A stretch of 64,000 nucleotides of DNA from NCBI GenBank assembly GCA_030407085.1, contig CM059582.1, forward strand, positions 204,203,501 through 204,267,500. The letters run 5' to 3'. Numbering within the stretch: position 1 is the first letter of the stretch; the number at the start of each line of letters is the position of its first letter. Source of the DNA: Trichopria drosophilae. Taxonomy: Eukaryota > Arthropoda > Insecta > Hymenoptera > Diapriidae. The notes beneath the pieces are model-generated. The model was not told the DNA's origin, did not search any database, and saw only the letters and a list, made by a program, of their open reading frames with translations. Positions 1-9,920 of this stretch are shown here, one piece after another. A program made the position numbers and the translations under genes.

Positions 1-1002
1 GAACAAGTCGTCCGCCAATTTAATGATACCCATCCTGATCGTCTACCTATTTGCAAATCAACTGTTTGTAAGACTGTTTCTCGGTTTCAAGATACTGGCT
101 CTGTCAATGATCGACCAAAATCAGGAAGACCAAAAACGTCCACGAACGAAGACAACAGTTTAGCGGTCTGTGCAAGTGTCGTTGAGGACGTCCATACTTC
201 GGTAAGAAAGATTGCGCAAGCCACTGGTATCGGCAAATCGTCTGTCCATGAAATATTAAAAGCAAATAAGTTCCATCCATATAAAATAAAATATGTACAA
301 GAACTTTCGGAAGATGACTTCGATCGGAGATTAGAATTTTGTGAGGAAATGATGAGACGTTGTGACGAAAATGAATTATTTCCTTTCTGGATATGCTTCT
401 CTGATGAAGCTACGTTTCAGTTGAGTGGAGAAGTTAATAGGCACAACCTACGATATTGGTCGGACGAAAATCCTCATTGGATGAGAGATACTCACACACA
501 ACATCCACAGAAAATCAATGTTTGGGCTGGCATTTTGTGCAATCAAATTGTTGGGCCTTTCTTCGTTGAAGAGAATTTCACGGCTGAAAGGTACTGTAAT
601 TTGTTAAATAACCAGATTATACCGGCAATACGAAATATTGCTGGTATAGCGTTTGATAATGTCTGGTTTCAACAGGATGGAGCTCCTTGTCATTTTGGTT
701 TGATTGTACGCAATCTATTAAATAATATTTTCCCCCGACGTTGGATTGGTAGGAGGGGTTCGATCGAGTGGCCACCGAGGTCACCTGATCTAACTCCTCT
801 GGACTATTTTTACTGGGGTTTCTTGAAGAACAAGGTCTACGAAACGAAACCAAAAGACATTGATGAGTTGAAAGAAAAAATAATTCAAGGTTCTAATACA
901 GTATCTCAAGAAATGCTGCAAAAAGTTTATGATAACTTCTATGCACGATTGGGATATTGTCAAGTTGCTGAAGGACTTCAATTCGAACATCTTATAAATT
1001 AG
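1..1002 (+). CDS. Mariner-type (D90D41D) transposase, copy A, 5' end outside window
   Basis: Cut-and-paste transposase that would bind its element's inverted repeats in the nucleus and move it into TA sites. The frame is open from base 1, which corresponds to residue 25 of the complete copy B, to a TAG stop. It shows the second half of the first helix-turn-helix, a GRPK linker, a second helix-turn-helix and the DDE_3-like catalytic core: SDEATF (first Asp), WFQQDGAPCH (second Asp) and SPDLTPLDY (third Asp). The spacing is 90 and 41 residues, the DD41D arrangement of the IS630-Tc1-mariner superfamily. From codon 117 here to the end the protein is identical to copy B, which lies inverted at 5311-6384. 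The missing start is only because the window begins inside the gene. Family call from motif reading; high confidence. Confidence 0.92.
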   Translation, partial: EQVVRQFNDTHPDRLPICKSTVCKTVSRFQDTGSVNDRPKSGRPKTSTNEDNSLAVCASVVEDVHTSVRKIAQATGIGKSSVHEILKANKFHPYKIKYVQELSEDDFDRRLEFCEEMMRRCDENELFPFWICFSDEATFQLSGEVNRHNLRYWSDENPHWMRDTHTQHPQKINVWAGILCNQIVGPFFVEENFTAERYCNLLNNQIIPAIRNIAGIAFDNVWFQQDGAPCHFGLIVRNLLNNIFPRRWIGRRGSIEWPPRSPDLTPLDYFYWGFLKNKVYETKPKDIDELKEKIIQGSNTVSQEMLQKVYDNFYARLGYCQVAEGLQFEHLIN

Positions 1003-1819
1003 TGGGCATAGACATGTTAAAAATCCAGTAAAGAAAATAGAAGCGAAGGAAAATTTAAACTTTAAAATAGAAAAAAAATTAAAAAAATAAAAAAAAAACA
1101 AATAAAAGGTAAAAACAAAAAAAAAATATACAAAAATAAAAAAAAAAGATTCTCAAAATCGTCTACCTCCTCGCGGTAAGAATCGGTGAACTTTGAAATA
1201 TTTAAAGGCAAAAGACGTCATTTAAAATTTTGGAAACGTGGTCCGCTATTCCAGGTACGTGGTTCGCTGATTGCAGCTCCATCTGTTAACAAAAATAATT
1301 ATAATAGGTAAAATTTACGTAACTTTTTCTGAAGAAGAGAAATCTGCAATAAAATTTGGGAGTTCCCATTTAAAATTTTTAAGTTTCCCCCTCCATCACC
1401 CCCAGCCTGTGGGGGTGGGGGGTCGTGTTAGGTGTCACTGGATAGCTCTCTTGAAACCATTAAATACGTGTGTTTTTACTTTTTTGATCCGTTGTGTTTT
1501 TCGCGAGATTTTTAAAACTTTTTAGAATAATTTTTTAATTTCGTTGATTACAGCGCCATCTGTCAACAAAAACAATTATAATGGTAGGCAAAATTTACGT
1601 AACTTTTTCTGAGGAAGCAAAATCTGCAATAAAAATTGGGGGTTCCCATTTAAAATTTTTAAGTTACCCCCTCTATCACCCCCAGCGGGTGGGGGTGGGG
1701 GGTTGTGTTAGGTGTCACTGGATAGCTCTCTTGAAACCATTGAATACGTGTATTTTTACTTTTACGATTCGATGTCGATTTTCCGAGATATTTGAGTGTT
1801 TCCATACTTTTCGGACACC

Positions 1820-1824
<5 letters not shown>
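1003..1824 (+). mobile_element. 3' non-coding and subterminal repeats of mariner copy A, ending in its inverted repeat
   Basis: After the stop comes an A-rich tract (about 1050-1148), then unique sequence, then two tandem copies of a unit of about 280 bp (1271-1545 and 1551-1800). Each contains a variant of CGCCATCTGTCAAC, a run of G/C with ACCCCC/GGGGGT and TGTCACTGGATAGCTC. The end at 1804-1824 is the reverse complement of ACAGGGTGTCCGAAAAGTAT, a typical mariner-like terminal sequence next to TA. The whole segment pairs with 4490-5310 in inverted orientation with one single-base length difference noticed, in a G run. No gene. Confidence 0.8.

Positions 1825-1850
<26 letters not shown>
1823..1850. 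repeat. (TA)n microsatellite between elements A and D
   Basis: Pure alternating TA joining the 3' end of copy A to the left terminus of element D. Mariner-type elements insert at TA, so such a run is a natural landing site, or may have grown from target duplications. Confidence 0.95.
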
Positions 1851-1853
<3 letters not shown>

Positions 1854-1984
1854 GGTGACCGATTTATCTGAAGACATCGAAATATCTCGAAAACTATGCA
1901 CAGAATCAAAAAAGTTGTCAGATGAAAGTTGTTCGACACGAAGGGGGGCATCCAGGGGGCAAATAGGGACAATTTGATCCCTTT

Positions 1985-2726
1985 ATGAAAATGTAATATT
2001 AAAAATTCTAATATTAGAATTTTTAATATTAGAATTTAGTAATATCAATTGCGAAAATTGTTATTCTGAATATGAAATTTTAATAATGTCCATTCGAAAA
2101 ATTAAGATTATGAATAATTGATATTATTCATTTTATAAATAAGTTTTCTACCTTCAATAAAATTACATTTTAGGTTTTAAATTTATTATTTAATAAACAA
2201 AAAGAGGACATCATGCAATCCATTAAAAAACGCGTCATGTCCCTTCACTCAGCTCATTCATTCTCTCTCTGTATGTTTTTTCCGAAATGAGAATAAATAA
2301 GCTAAGCATTGACGGTCAAACCAGCTTCTATTAAACAAAACGAAACTCTTACTTCATTTAGGGATTTCGTCGCCATCTACCGGACCCCGAGAGAACTCAC
2401 GTGGTTTCATACATGTACATCGCTTGCATTTCGGCCATCACCGGCGCCGGTTCTGTTACATAACGCTAGAGGGCGACATAACTCGAAAATAAAGTAGCAT
2501 ATCATTTTATTCATAAGTTGAGTCACACGTAACCAGTTCACCTACATTTTTCTCTACTTTCCTGAAGGGAAGTAAATGGATATCGCGACTTTCTAATCCC
2601 CATATTAAAATTTAGTATTCACGGTCTCTCAGTGTAAGACTGTTTTTGAAGTCCATTGTATTGGTAGTAATTCGGTCGGAGGTCACTTTGCTTTTAGAAT
2701 AACAACTTTCTTTTGTCTACCCTTCA
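1985..2726. other. 5' non-coding region of element D
   Basis: AT-rich to about 2210, with short self-complementary stretches around 2000-2040 built on AATATTAGAATTTTTAATATT. It then becomes less AT-rich near 2380-2470. I see no convincing coding frame; a 62-codon frame at 2309-2497 has no recognisable motif. It probably holds the transposase promoter and 5' UTR. Confidence 0.5.
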
Positions 2727-2753
2727 TTGCTTAAATCGAATTGCAAGTTAAAA

Positions 2754-3818
2754 ATGAATCCTGCTACAGTTCCCGAAAAAATCGAAATGATTCTTATTTA
2801 TGGTGAATGTAAGAGGAATATTGATGATGCTGTTGCGTTGTATGCTGAGCGTTTTCCAGATAATGCTCGCTCGCGTTCTTTTTTTTACAAAGTTGTGAAT
2901 GCCTTTCACTCTGATGGCAGCGTACAAATGAAAAAAAGCAAGCGAAGATTAACAGTTACAGGAGAAGCTAACGAAGTAGCTGCACTAGCAGCTATTCACC
3001 AAAATCCACATGTAAGCACACGACAATTACATCGCGATTCCGGCATTTCCAGAGACAATATTCAAAGAATATTGCATCGTCATAAGTTTCACCCATATCA
3101 CATTTCACTGCACCAGGAACTAGATGGCGATGATTTTCATAACCGCGTGGTGTTTTGTGAAAGGGCATTTCAAAAAATGCAAACGAACCACAATTTCTTT
3201 GCTAATGTATTATTTTCAGATGAATCTACATTCACGAACCATGGTGGCGTCAATAGGCATAATATGCATTATTTGAGCGTAGAAAATCCCCATTGGTTAC
3301 GACAAGTTAATCATCAACGTCCTTGGTCGGTGAACGTTTGGTGTGGAATCATAAGAAATAAACTCATTGGTCCTTATTTCATTGAAGGTAATTTGAATGG
3401 AACAAAATATCGAGATTTCCTAGAACAAGAAGTACCATTACTACTTGAGGATGTTGCTATTGACGTCCGACGGACAATGTGGTTTCAGCATGATGGTTGC
3501 CCAGCTCATTTTTCAAGAGTAGCAAGGGAAATACTAGACCGTGATTACAATGGTAGGTGGATTGGTAGAGGTGGCCCCATTAATTGGCCTGCGAGGTCAC
3601 CTGATCTAACATCTCCGGATTTCTTTCTATGGGGTTACCTAAAAGGTAAGGTTTATGAACAAGTACCAACGACTCGTGAAAACATGGTGGAACGCAAAAG
3701 AACTGCTTGCGCAGAAATTTCTGCAGATATGATTCTATCATGTATAAAGTCATTTGAAGAAAGAATAAATAAATGCATTGAAGTGGAAGGTCAACATTTC
3801 GAACACTTACTCAAGTAA
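2754..3818 (+). CDS. Mariner-type (D90D41D) transposase of element D
   Basis: DNA transposase acting on the inverted repeats at 1849 and 4479. I take the ATG at 2754 (MNPATVPEKIE, 354 aa) because it aligns with the start of the helix-turn-helix, like the N-terminus of copy B. An in-frame ATG nine codons upstream (2727) would add a lysine-rich leader. N-terminal helix-turn-helix about residues 10-60, second about 75-115, catalytic core about 150-310. Catalytic motifs: LFSDESTF (D156), WFQHDGCPAH (D247), SPDLTSPDFF (D289), spaced 90 and 41 residues. No stop or frameshift, and the length is normal for the group. It is clearly related to copies A and B but divergent (for example QHDGCPAH against QQDGAPCH), so it is a separate family. 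Possibly functional. Confidence 0.92.
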   Translation: MNPATVPEKIEMILIYGECKRNIDDAVALYAERFPDNARSRSFFYKVVNAFHSDGSVQMKKSKRRLTVTGEANEVAALAAIHQNPHVSTRQLHRDSGISRDNIQRILHRHKFHPYHISLHQELDGDDFHNRVVFCERAFQKMQTNHNFFANVLFSDESTFTNHGGVNRHNMHYLSVENPHWLRQVNHQRPWSVNVWCGIIRNKLIGPYFIEGNLNGTKYRDFLEQEVPLLLEDVAIDVRRTMWFQHDGCPAHFSRVAREILDRDYNGRWIGRGGPINWPARSPDLTSPDFFLWGYLKGKVYEQVPTTRENMVERKRTACAEISADMILSCIKSFEERINKCIEVEGQHFEHLLK

Positions 3819-4479
3819 GTGAACAGTGAGAGGCAAGGGGACTCACGTAAAACAAGCACCCCAAAGGGAACAGAAAAATACTACGTCCACGTCGTTGTTC
3901 CTGGGTAACGCTAAATGTATTTTTTCCCGGCTTTGTTAGAATGACCGTATTCCATATCCGCTACGCGGGCGAAAATTGTCAATATTGGAGAATCCAAATC
4001 TGCAATAAAAACTGGGGGTTCCTATTTAAGTTTTATTGTTTTTGCCCCCACTCCACCCCCAGGGGATGGGGGAGGGGGTAAATTTCATTATTACTGGATG
4101 CCCCCCTTCGTGTCGAACAACTTTCATCCGACAACTTTTTTGATTCTGTGCATAGTTCTCGAGGTATTTCAATGTCGTCGGATAAATTTGGATTTTTATC
4201 GATTACAGCGCCACCTGTGAACCAAAATGCAACAGCTCCTAGGTCAAATTCGTGTACTTTTTTCCGGAGAATCCAAATCTGCAATAAAAAATGGGGGTTC
4301 CTATTTAAGTTTTATTGTTTTTGCCCCCACTCCACCTCCAGGGGATGGGGGAGGGGGTAAATTTAATTATCACTGGATGCCCCCCTTCGTGTCGAACAAC
4401 TTTCATCCGACAACTTTTTTGATTCTGTGCATAGTTCTCGAGATATTTCGATGTCTTCAGATAAATCGGCCACCCTGTA
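3819..4479 (+). repeat. Tandem subterminal repeats (about 278 bp period) and right inverted repeat of element D
   Basis: Two copies of GGAGAATCCAAATCTGCAAT plus following sequence begin at 3988 and 4266. Each runs through a CCCC/GGGG-rich stretch and TACTGGATGCCCCCCTTCG or a close variant, ending just before the element terminus. The period and the CGCCA(C/T)CTGT core resemble the subterminal units of copies A and B. No gene. Confidence 0.75.
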
Positions 4480-4489
4480 TATATATATA

Positions 4490-6480
4490 TACAGGGTGTC
4501 CGAAAAGTATGGAAACACTCAAATATCTCGGAAAATCGACATCGAATCGTAAAAGTAAAAATACACGTATTCAATGGTTTCAAGAGAGCTATCCAGTGAC
4601 ACCTAACACAACCCCCCACCCCCACCCGCTGGGGGTGATAGAGGGGGTAACTTAAAAATTTTAAATGGGAACCCCCAATTTTTATTGCAGATTTTGCTTC
4701 CTCAGAAAAAGTTACGTAAATTTTGCCTACCATTATAATTGTTTTTGTTGACAGATGGCGCTGTAATCAACGAAATTAAAAAATTATTCTAAAAAGTTTT
4801 AAAAATCTCGCGAAAAACACAACGGATCAAAAAAGTAAAAACACACGTATTTAATGGTTTCAAGAGAGCTATCCAGTGACACCTAACACGACCCCCACCC
4901 CCACAGGCTGGGGGTGATGGAGGGGGAAACTTAAAAATTTTAAATGGGAACTCCCAAATTTTATTGCAGATTTCTCTTCTTCAGAAAAAGTTACGTAAAT
5001 TTTACCTATTATAATTATTTTTGTTAACAGATGGAGCTGCAATCAGCGAACCACGTACCTGGAATAGCGGACCACGTTTCCAAAATTTTAAATGACGTCT
5101 TTTGCCTTTAAATATTTCAAAGTTCACCGATTCTTACCGCGAGGAGGTAGACGATTTTGAGAATCTTTTTTTTTTATTTTTGTATATTTTTTTTTTGTTT
5201 TTACCTTTTATTTGTTTTTTTTTTATTTTTTTAATTTTTTTTCTATTTTAAAGTTTAAATTTTCCTTCGCTTCTATTTTCTTTACTGGATTTTTAACATG
5301 TCTATGCCCACTAATTTATAAGATGTTCGAATTGAAGTCCTTCAGCAACTTGACAATATCCCAATCGTGCATAGAAGTTATCATAAACTTTTTGCAGCAT
5401 TTCTTGAGATACTGTATTAGAACCTTGAATTATTTTTTCTTTCAACTCATCAATGTCTTTTGGTTTCGTTTCGTAGACCTTGTTCTTCAAGAAACCCCAG
5501 TAAAAATAGTCCAGAGGAGTTAGATCAGGTGACCTCGGTGGCCACTCGATCGAACCCCTCCTACCAATCCAACGTCGGGGGAAAATATTATTTAATAGAT
5601 TGCGTACAATCAAACCAAAATGACAAGGAGCTCCATCCTGTTGAAACCAGACATTATCAAACGCTATACCAGCAATATTTCGTATTGCCGGTATAATCTG
5701 GTTATTTAACAAATTACAGTACCTTTCAGCCGTGAAATTCTCTTCAACGAAGAAAGGCCCAACAATTTGATTGCACAAAATGCCAGCCCAAACATTGATT
5801 TTCTGTGGATGTTGTGTGTGAGTATCTCTCATCCAATGAGGATTTTCGTCCGACCAATATCGTAGGTTGTGCCTATTAACTTCTCCACTCAACTGAAACG
5901 TAGCTTCATCAGAGAAGCATATCCAGAAAGGAAATAATTCATTTTCGTCACAACGTCTCATCATTTCCTCACAAAATTCTAATCTCCGATCGAAGTCATC
6001 TTCCGAAAGTTCTTGTACATATTTTATTTTATATGGATGGAACTTATTTGCTTTTAATATTTCATGGACAGACGATTTGCCGATACCAGTGGCTTGCGCA
6101 ATCTTTCTTACCGAAGTATGGACGTCCTCAACGACACTTGCACAGACCGCTAAACTGTTGTCTTCGTTCGTGGACGTTTTTGGTCTTCCTGATTTTGGTC
6201 GATCATTGACAGAGCCAGTATCTTGAAACCGAGAAACAGTCTTACAAACAGTTGATTTGCAAATAGGTAGACGATCAGGATGGGTATCATTAAATTGGCG
6301 GACGACTTGTTCGTATGTTCTTTTTTTATCGCCGCATCCTCGCAGAATAAGGATTTCGATCCTTTCTTTTTGTGTCAAAGACATAGTATGCCAAATTACA
6401 ACAGGAGGCAGAATACAGAATGTATCGAAATGGAAGAAATATGAAGCAAAGAATGAAGAAATAAAAGAAATATAAAAAAT
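4490..6480 (-). mobile_element. Mariner-type element copy B, inverted partner of copy A
   Basis: Its 3' inverted repeat, ACAGGGTGTCCGAAAAGTAT, starts at 4491 after a short TA run. Base i of copy A pairs with base 6313-i here (6314 beyond one G-run indel). Subterminal repeats lie at 4500-5040, the transposase at 5311-6384, and a T-rich tract at 5165-5245 is the complement of A's A-rich tract. I could not find the matching 5' inverted repeat beyond 6384, so the right end near 6480 is only an estimate. Confidence 0.75.
5311..6384 (-). CDS. Complete mariner-type (D90D41D) transposase, copy B
   Basis: Full-length 357-aa transposase starting MSLTQKERIEILILRG. Domains: first helix-turn-helix about residues 4-55, a GRPKTS linker at 67-72, second helix-turn-helix about 78-115, DDE_3-like catalytic core 150-310. 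Catalytic residues are D159 (CFSDEATF), D250 (WFQQDGAPCH) and D292 (SPDLTPLDY), 90 and 41 residues apart. A third Asp and 41-residue spacing mark the DD41D branch of the Tc1-mariner superfamily. No stops, frameshifts or missing catalytic residues, so the copy may be functional. The ATG is chosen because a relic of the same start lies at about 6890-6950. It overlaps nothing; its neighbour D lies tail-on beyond the shared 3' repeats. Confidence 0.94.
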   Translation of the reverse strand: MSLTQKERIEILILRGCGDKKRTYEQVVRQFNDTHPDRLPICKSTVCKTVSRFQDTGSVNDRPKSGRPKTSTNEDNSLAVCASVVEDVHTSVRKIAQATGIGKSSVHEILKANKFHPYKIKYVQELSEDDFDRRLEFCEEMMRRCDENELFPFWICFSDEATFQLSGEVNRHNLRYWSDENPHWMRDTHTQHPQKINVWAGILCNQIVGPFFVEENFTAERYCNLLNNQIIPAIRNIAGIAFDNVWFQQDGAPCHFGLIVRNLLNNIFPRRWIGRRGSIEWPPRSPDLTPLDYFYWGFLKNKVYETKPKDIDELKEKIIQGSNTVSQEMLQKVYDNFYARLGYCQVAEGLQFEHLIN

Positions 6481-6880
6481 TAGAAGAAATTCAAATGTTA
6501 GAGAAACATTACATTAAGTATCAAATAGCGAGAACGAAGAGAATTGCGATTTTTTGCGGTACGAATTTGACCAAGTTTTCGACAAGAGTGACGCTCGCAT
6601 GTGTAATTTTCACAAAGCTGAAAAATAACCGAGACCTTGACTCATTCAAACAATAGAGCTTAACTAATACTAAGACGTGCTGTTTTGATTTGGACGCTGA
6701 CGATGTTCGATTATTGACTACTTTCTCTGTAACACTGGCAGTTGAAAAAATCGACCGAGTGTATGCAATGGGTTTCCGCAAGCGATACCTACAGTACTTT
6801 CACACAAGTATACAAAATCACAGTCATGCAAGAAAGCCATAACACCATATGCGGATTTGGTCACCATTTACGCTATTCGG
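6481..6880. other. Non-coding gap between copy B and relic C
   Basis: No gene or repeat recognised with confidence. Short similarity around 6525-6550 (AGCGAGAACGAAGAGAATTG) to the MITE at 32207-32451 suggests an old MITE fragment. Confidence 0.4.
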
Positions 6881-8081
6881 ATACACGACATTCACTTCCT
6901 CGTAGAATAAGGATGTCGATTCTTCATTTTTCTGTCAAAAACTTTGTATGCACAATTACAAGGGGGGAGCGAATAAAGAATTTTAATATCTGGAAGAAAA
7001 GGTAAGCAAATACATTAAAAAAAAACATAAAAAAATTTAATAGTGAAGAATAAAAAAAAGGTAAAAAACAGAAATCAAATAAAAAAAAAAGTAAAACAGA
7101 AGATTCTCAAAATCGTCTACCTCCTCGCGGTGAGAATCGGTAAACTAGAAATATTTAAAGGCAAAAGACGTTATTTAAAATTCTGAAAACGTGGTATGCT
7201 ATTCCATGTACGTCAAGTTAAATATTTTTTAGTAATTTTTTAATTTCGCAGATTGCAGCTCCATCTGTTAACAAAAATAATTATAATAGGTAAAATTTAC
7301 GTAACTTTTTCTGAAGAAGAGAAATCTGCAATAAAATTTGGGAGTTCCCATTTAAAATTTTTAAGTTTCCCCCTCCATCACCCCCAGCCTGTGGGGGTGG
7401 GGGGTCGTGTTAGGTGTCACTGGATAGCTCTCTTGAAACCATTAAATACGTGTGTTTTTACTTTTTTGATCCGTTGTGTTTTTCGCGAGATTTTTAAAAC
7501 TTTTTAGAATAATTTTTTAATTTCGTTGATTACAGCGCCATCTGTCAACAAAAACAATTATAATGGTAGGCAAAATTTACGTAACTTTTTCTGAGGAAGC
7601 AAAATCTGCAATAAAAATTGGGGGTTCCCATTTAAGAGTCGTGTAGTACACGAGCGAACATCCCGAGCGGGTGGGGGTGGGGGGTTGTGTTAGGTGTCAC
7701 TGGATAGCTCTCTTGAAACCATTGAATACGTGTGTTTTTACTTTTTTGATCCGTTGTGTTTTTCGCGAGATTTTTAAAACTTTTTAGAATAATTTTTTAA
7801 TTTCGTTGATTACAGCGCCATCTGTCAACAAAAACAATTATAATGGTAGGCAAAATTTACGTAACTTTTTCTGAGGAAGCAAAATCTGCAATAAAAATTG
7901 GGGGTTCCCATTTAAAATTTTTAAGTTACCCCCTCTATCACCCCCAGCGGGTGGGGGTGGGGGGTTGTGTTAGGTGTCACTGGATAGCTCTCTTGAAACC
8001 ATTGAATACGTGTATTTTTACTTTTTCGATTCGATGTCGATTTTCCGAGATATTTGAGTGTTTCCATACTTTTCGGACACC

Positions 8082-8085
<4 letters not shown>
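6880..8085. pseudogene. Rearranged relic C of the A/B mariner family
   Basis: At about 6890-6950 on the minus strand the N-terminal coding segment is recognisable: FLTEK, a stop codon where B has E7, then RIDILILRGS. Its 5' UTR continues to about 7005. The remaining coding region is absent. From about 7085 to 8085 the sequence matches A's 3' non-coding end in plus orientation, finishing in the same inverted repeat at 8085. A unit of about 280 bp is tandemly repeated (about 7500-7640, then 7780-7930), with a private substitution at 7637-7665. The opposed orientation of the 5' and 3' parts means an inversion or an abortive transposition product. Confidence 0.75.

Positions 8086-8165
<80 letters not shown>
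8084..8165. repeat. (TA)n microsatellite, about 80 bp
   Basis: Uninterrupted TA repeat directly following the inverted repeat of relic C. Confidence 0.97.
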
Positions 8166-8167
<2 letters not shown>

Positions 8168-8315
8168 TGTTATTTTAATAATTTTACAAAGTCGGAAACG
8201 ATATTAATGTAAGTAAAAAAAATGAAAAGTATATTTTATTGAGCAAAATTGCTTTTGTAAAATTATATTTAATCTTATTTGTTCAAACATGTTTGCTAAT
8301 TAAGAATGAAATAAT

Positions 8316-8568
8316 CAAGATTACAATTACAACTATGCACACAACCGCGTTACAAATCATATGAAATTCGAATGAGAGAGAGAGAGCGAGCCAAATATTT
8401 TCATAGAAAATTACAATTTTATATGGATTACCTCAGCTTGTCAACAATTAAGCTTACAATTACAATTATAAGAATACAACCGCATAACAGAAAGAATACG
8501 AAATGCGCATGAGCCAAATGTTTTCATAAAATTATAATTTTATTCGAGTAACCTCAGCTTGTCAAATT
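8316..8568. repeat. Imperfect direct duplication of about 120 bp
   Basis: Two diverged copies, 8316-8442 and 8455-8568. Both go from an AATTACAA-rich start through ACAACCGC and GAGCCAAAT to ACCTCAGCTTGTCAA. No gene in 8165-8790. Confidence 0.6.
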
Positions 8569-8800
8569 CTCACACAAAGCAAACGAACCACCAACCATTT
8601 AAACGCCGACCAACCAGCTTACAAACTATTCCGACAACAATGTCTTCGAGATTTTCGAGATTAACTCCATGCCTTTTTTATAATTGGATTTTGACGACTA
8701 ATGGTTCAGATTTTTATTACATACATACATTTGTTAAAATTTTGTAAGAATATTATTATATTATAATGTTAACATATATACGTATGGAAGTATGTGAGCG

Positions 8801-8915
8801 CATATTCATTTATCTGCACTGCACGAGTGTAGTGTATCTCTGTTTCTTTCTAAATACATGTAAAATTGTGAAACAGTGATACACTACACTCGCGCGGTGC
8901 ATGTAAATGAATATG
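8801..8915. repeat. Imperfect hairpin with arms of about 46 bp
   Basis: Left arm 8801-8846 (CATATTCATTTATCTGCACT onward) pairs with right arm 8870-8915 with scattered mismatches and a loop of about 23 nt. It could be a tiny MITE or a hairpin RNA locus. Confidence 0.6.
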
Positions 8916-9019
8916 CTATTAGAGTGTGTGTTATGTTTACTTTAAGAGTACATGGAATTTCGTTACAGAATTAGAGTGTTCGATTATATACCTAATTTTA
9001 TGTATATATTTGAAATAGA

Positions 9020-9062
9020 TGCCTCTGAGGAGGACCTCACAAGTAGGTCGAAACGTTGGGAG
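9020..9062 (+). other. Hairpin motif resembling Penelope-like element ends, possible hammerhead remnant
   Basis: The sequence shows CTGAGGA, then a GACCT/AGGTC stem, then GAAAC. CUGANGA and GAAA are the conserved strands of hammerhead ribozyme cores, and hammerheads are known in the terminal repeats of Penelope-like retroelements. One extra G lies between CTGAGGA and the stem, and I could not pair outer stems I and III, so this may be only a degenerate element end. Confidence 0.3.
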
Positions 9063-9229
9063 TGGAAATAATTAAAATAAAGGAATGGTAATGGCCATGT
9101 CAAAGGAAAAAAATTAGTATTTTATTAATTCGATTCGGTTCATAAATAAGGAAATTCAATAATACTTACGTTTTGATTTATTACAGCCGTTTTCCATTTT
9201 TATTCTTCTAACTTTGTTAGTAAACTTCG

Positions 9230-9700
9230 GTGAACACTCTCCACAGGATTTGGAACACTTTCAACTCATTACTTTTAACCGATAAAACAGAGATGTACAG
9301 AGCTTGGAAGTCAACCAGTTCTCCGGGTAAAATAGAGATGTACATAGCTCGGAAATTAACCAGTTCTCCGGGTAAAATAGAGGTGCACATAGCTCGGAAA
9401 TTAACCAGTTCTCCGGGTAAAATAGAGATGCACATTGAGAGCCGGTTTTATTGGTCTTGCCGAAAGGGGGACCTTTGGCTATCTGTTATTAATCTGTGGC
9501 AAAACATCTCCCGTAAAAGTGCCAGAGTTGTTCAACTGCCGATCACGTATACCAACAAAGTCCAGAGACGATGCAGCTCGCCCGAATATGCTATTATCTG
9601 TGACCACGGGGGTGACTCTGCCCTATGCTTCCCATGCATTCTTATGACGCTCCTAATGTCGCCAATCCGCGCTCACCCATACCTGCCCTGCGTCACGTGA
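9230..9700 (+). repeat. 45-bp tandem repeat inside a 156-codon open frame
   Basis: The unit with AGATGTACATAGCTCGGAAA begins at 9291, 9336, 9381 and 9426, a period of exactly 45 bp (15 codons). The plus frame therefore stays open and encodes repeats ending KLTSSPGKIE; the minus frame across the array is open too. Downstream (9436-9700) the frame continues through non-repetitive sequence with many Arg and Pro codons. I recognise no domain. It is more likely non-coding or part of a transposon end than a real gene, since the repeat period alone explains the openness. Confidence 0.55.
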
Positions 9701-9920
9701 CCAATGATGGCGACGTTCGCGAAATTCAATACAGTTTCAATTTAAACATTTGACGGTTGACAAAAATGTTTATTTAGCTCATTTTCGGTAAGATGTAGGA
9801 TATTTTTAAGATTTTATTTTTAATATTATACATTTTTAAATAAATAAATGAATTTATATAATAACTAATTGTATAAACATTTTGGAGTTTGAAGTATGTG
9901 AATATAAACTGAATACATCT

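Larger units (their letters stand above)
1849..4479 (+). mobile_element. Complete second mariner-type element (D) with terminal inverted repeats of about 105 bp
   Basis: Left end TACAGGGTGACCGATTTATC at 1849 and its reverse complement (one mismatch in that stretch) ending at 4479. Homology continues inward for about 105 bp, to about 1953 and 4375, with only a few mismatches. TA runs lie on both sides. It holds one intact transposase at 2754-3818 in the same orientation. The 3' part carries two tandem copies of a unit of about 278 bp (3988-4190 and 4266-4470). Both ends are present, so this copy looks structurally complete. It sits exactly between the inverted pair A and B. Confidence 0.82.

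Noticed and set aside
617..1101. Minus-strand frames opposite the copy A transposase (and plus-strand mirror frames 5212-5696)
   Set aside because: Shadows of the real transposase, repeated at B because the sequence is the same.
9435..9647. 70-codon frame as an independent protein
   Set aside because: Overlaps the repeat-driven 156-codon frame; no recognised domain or start context.
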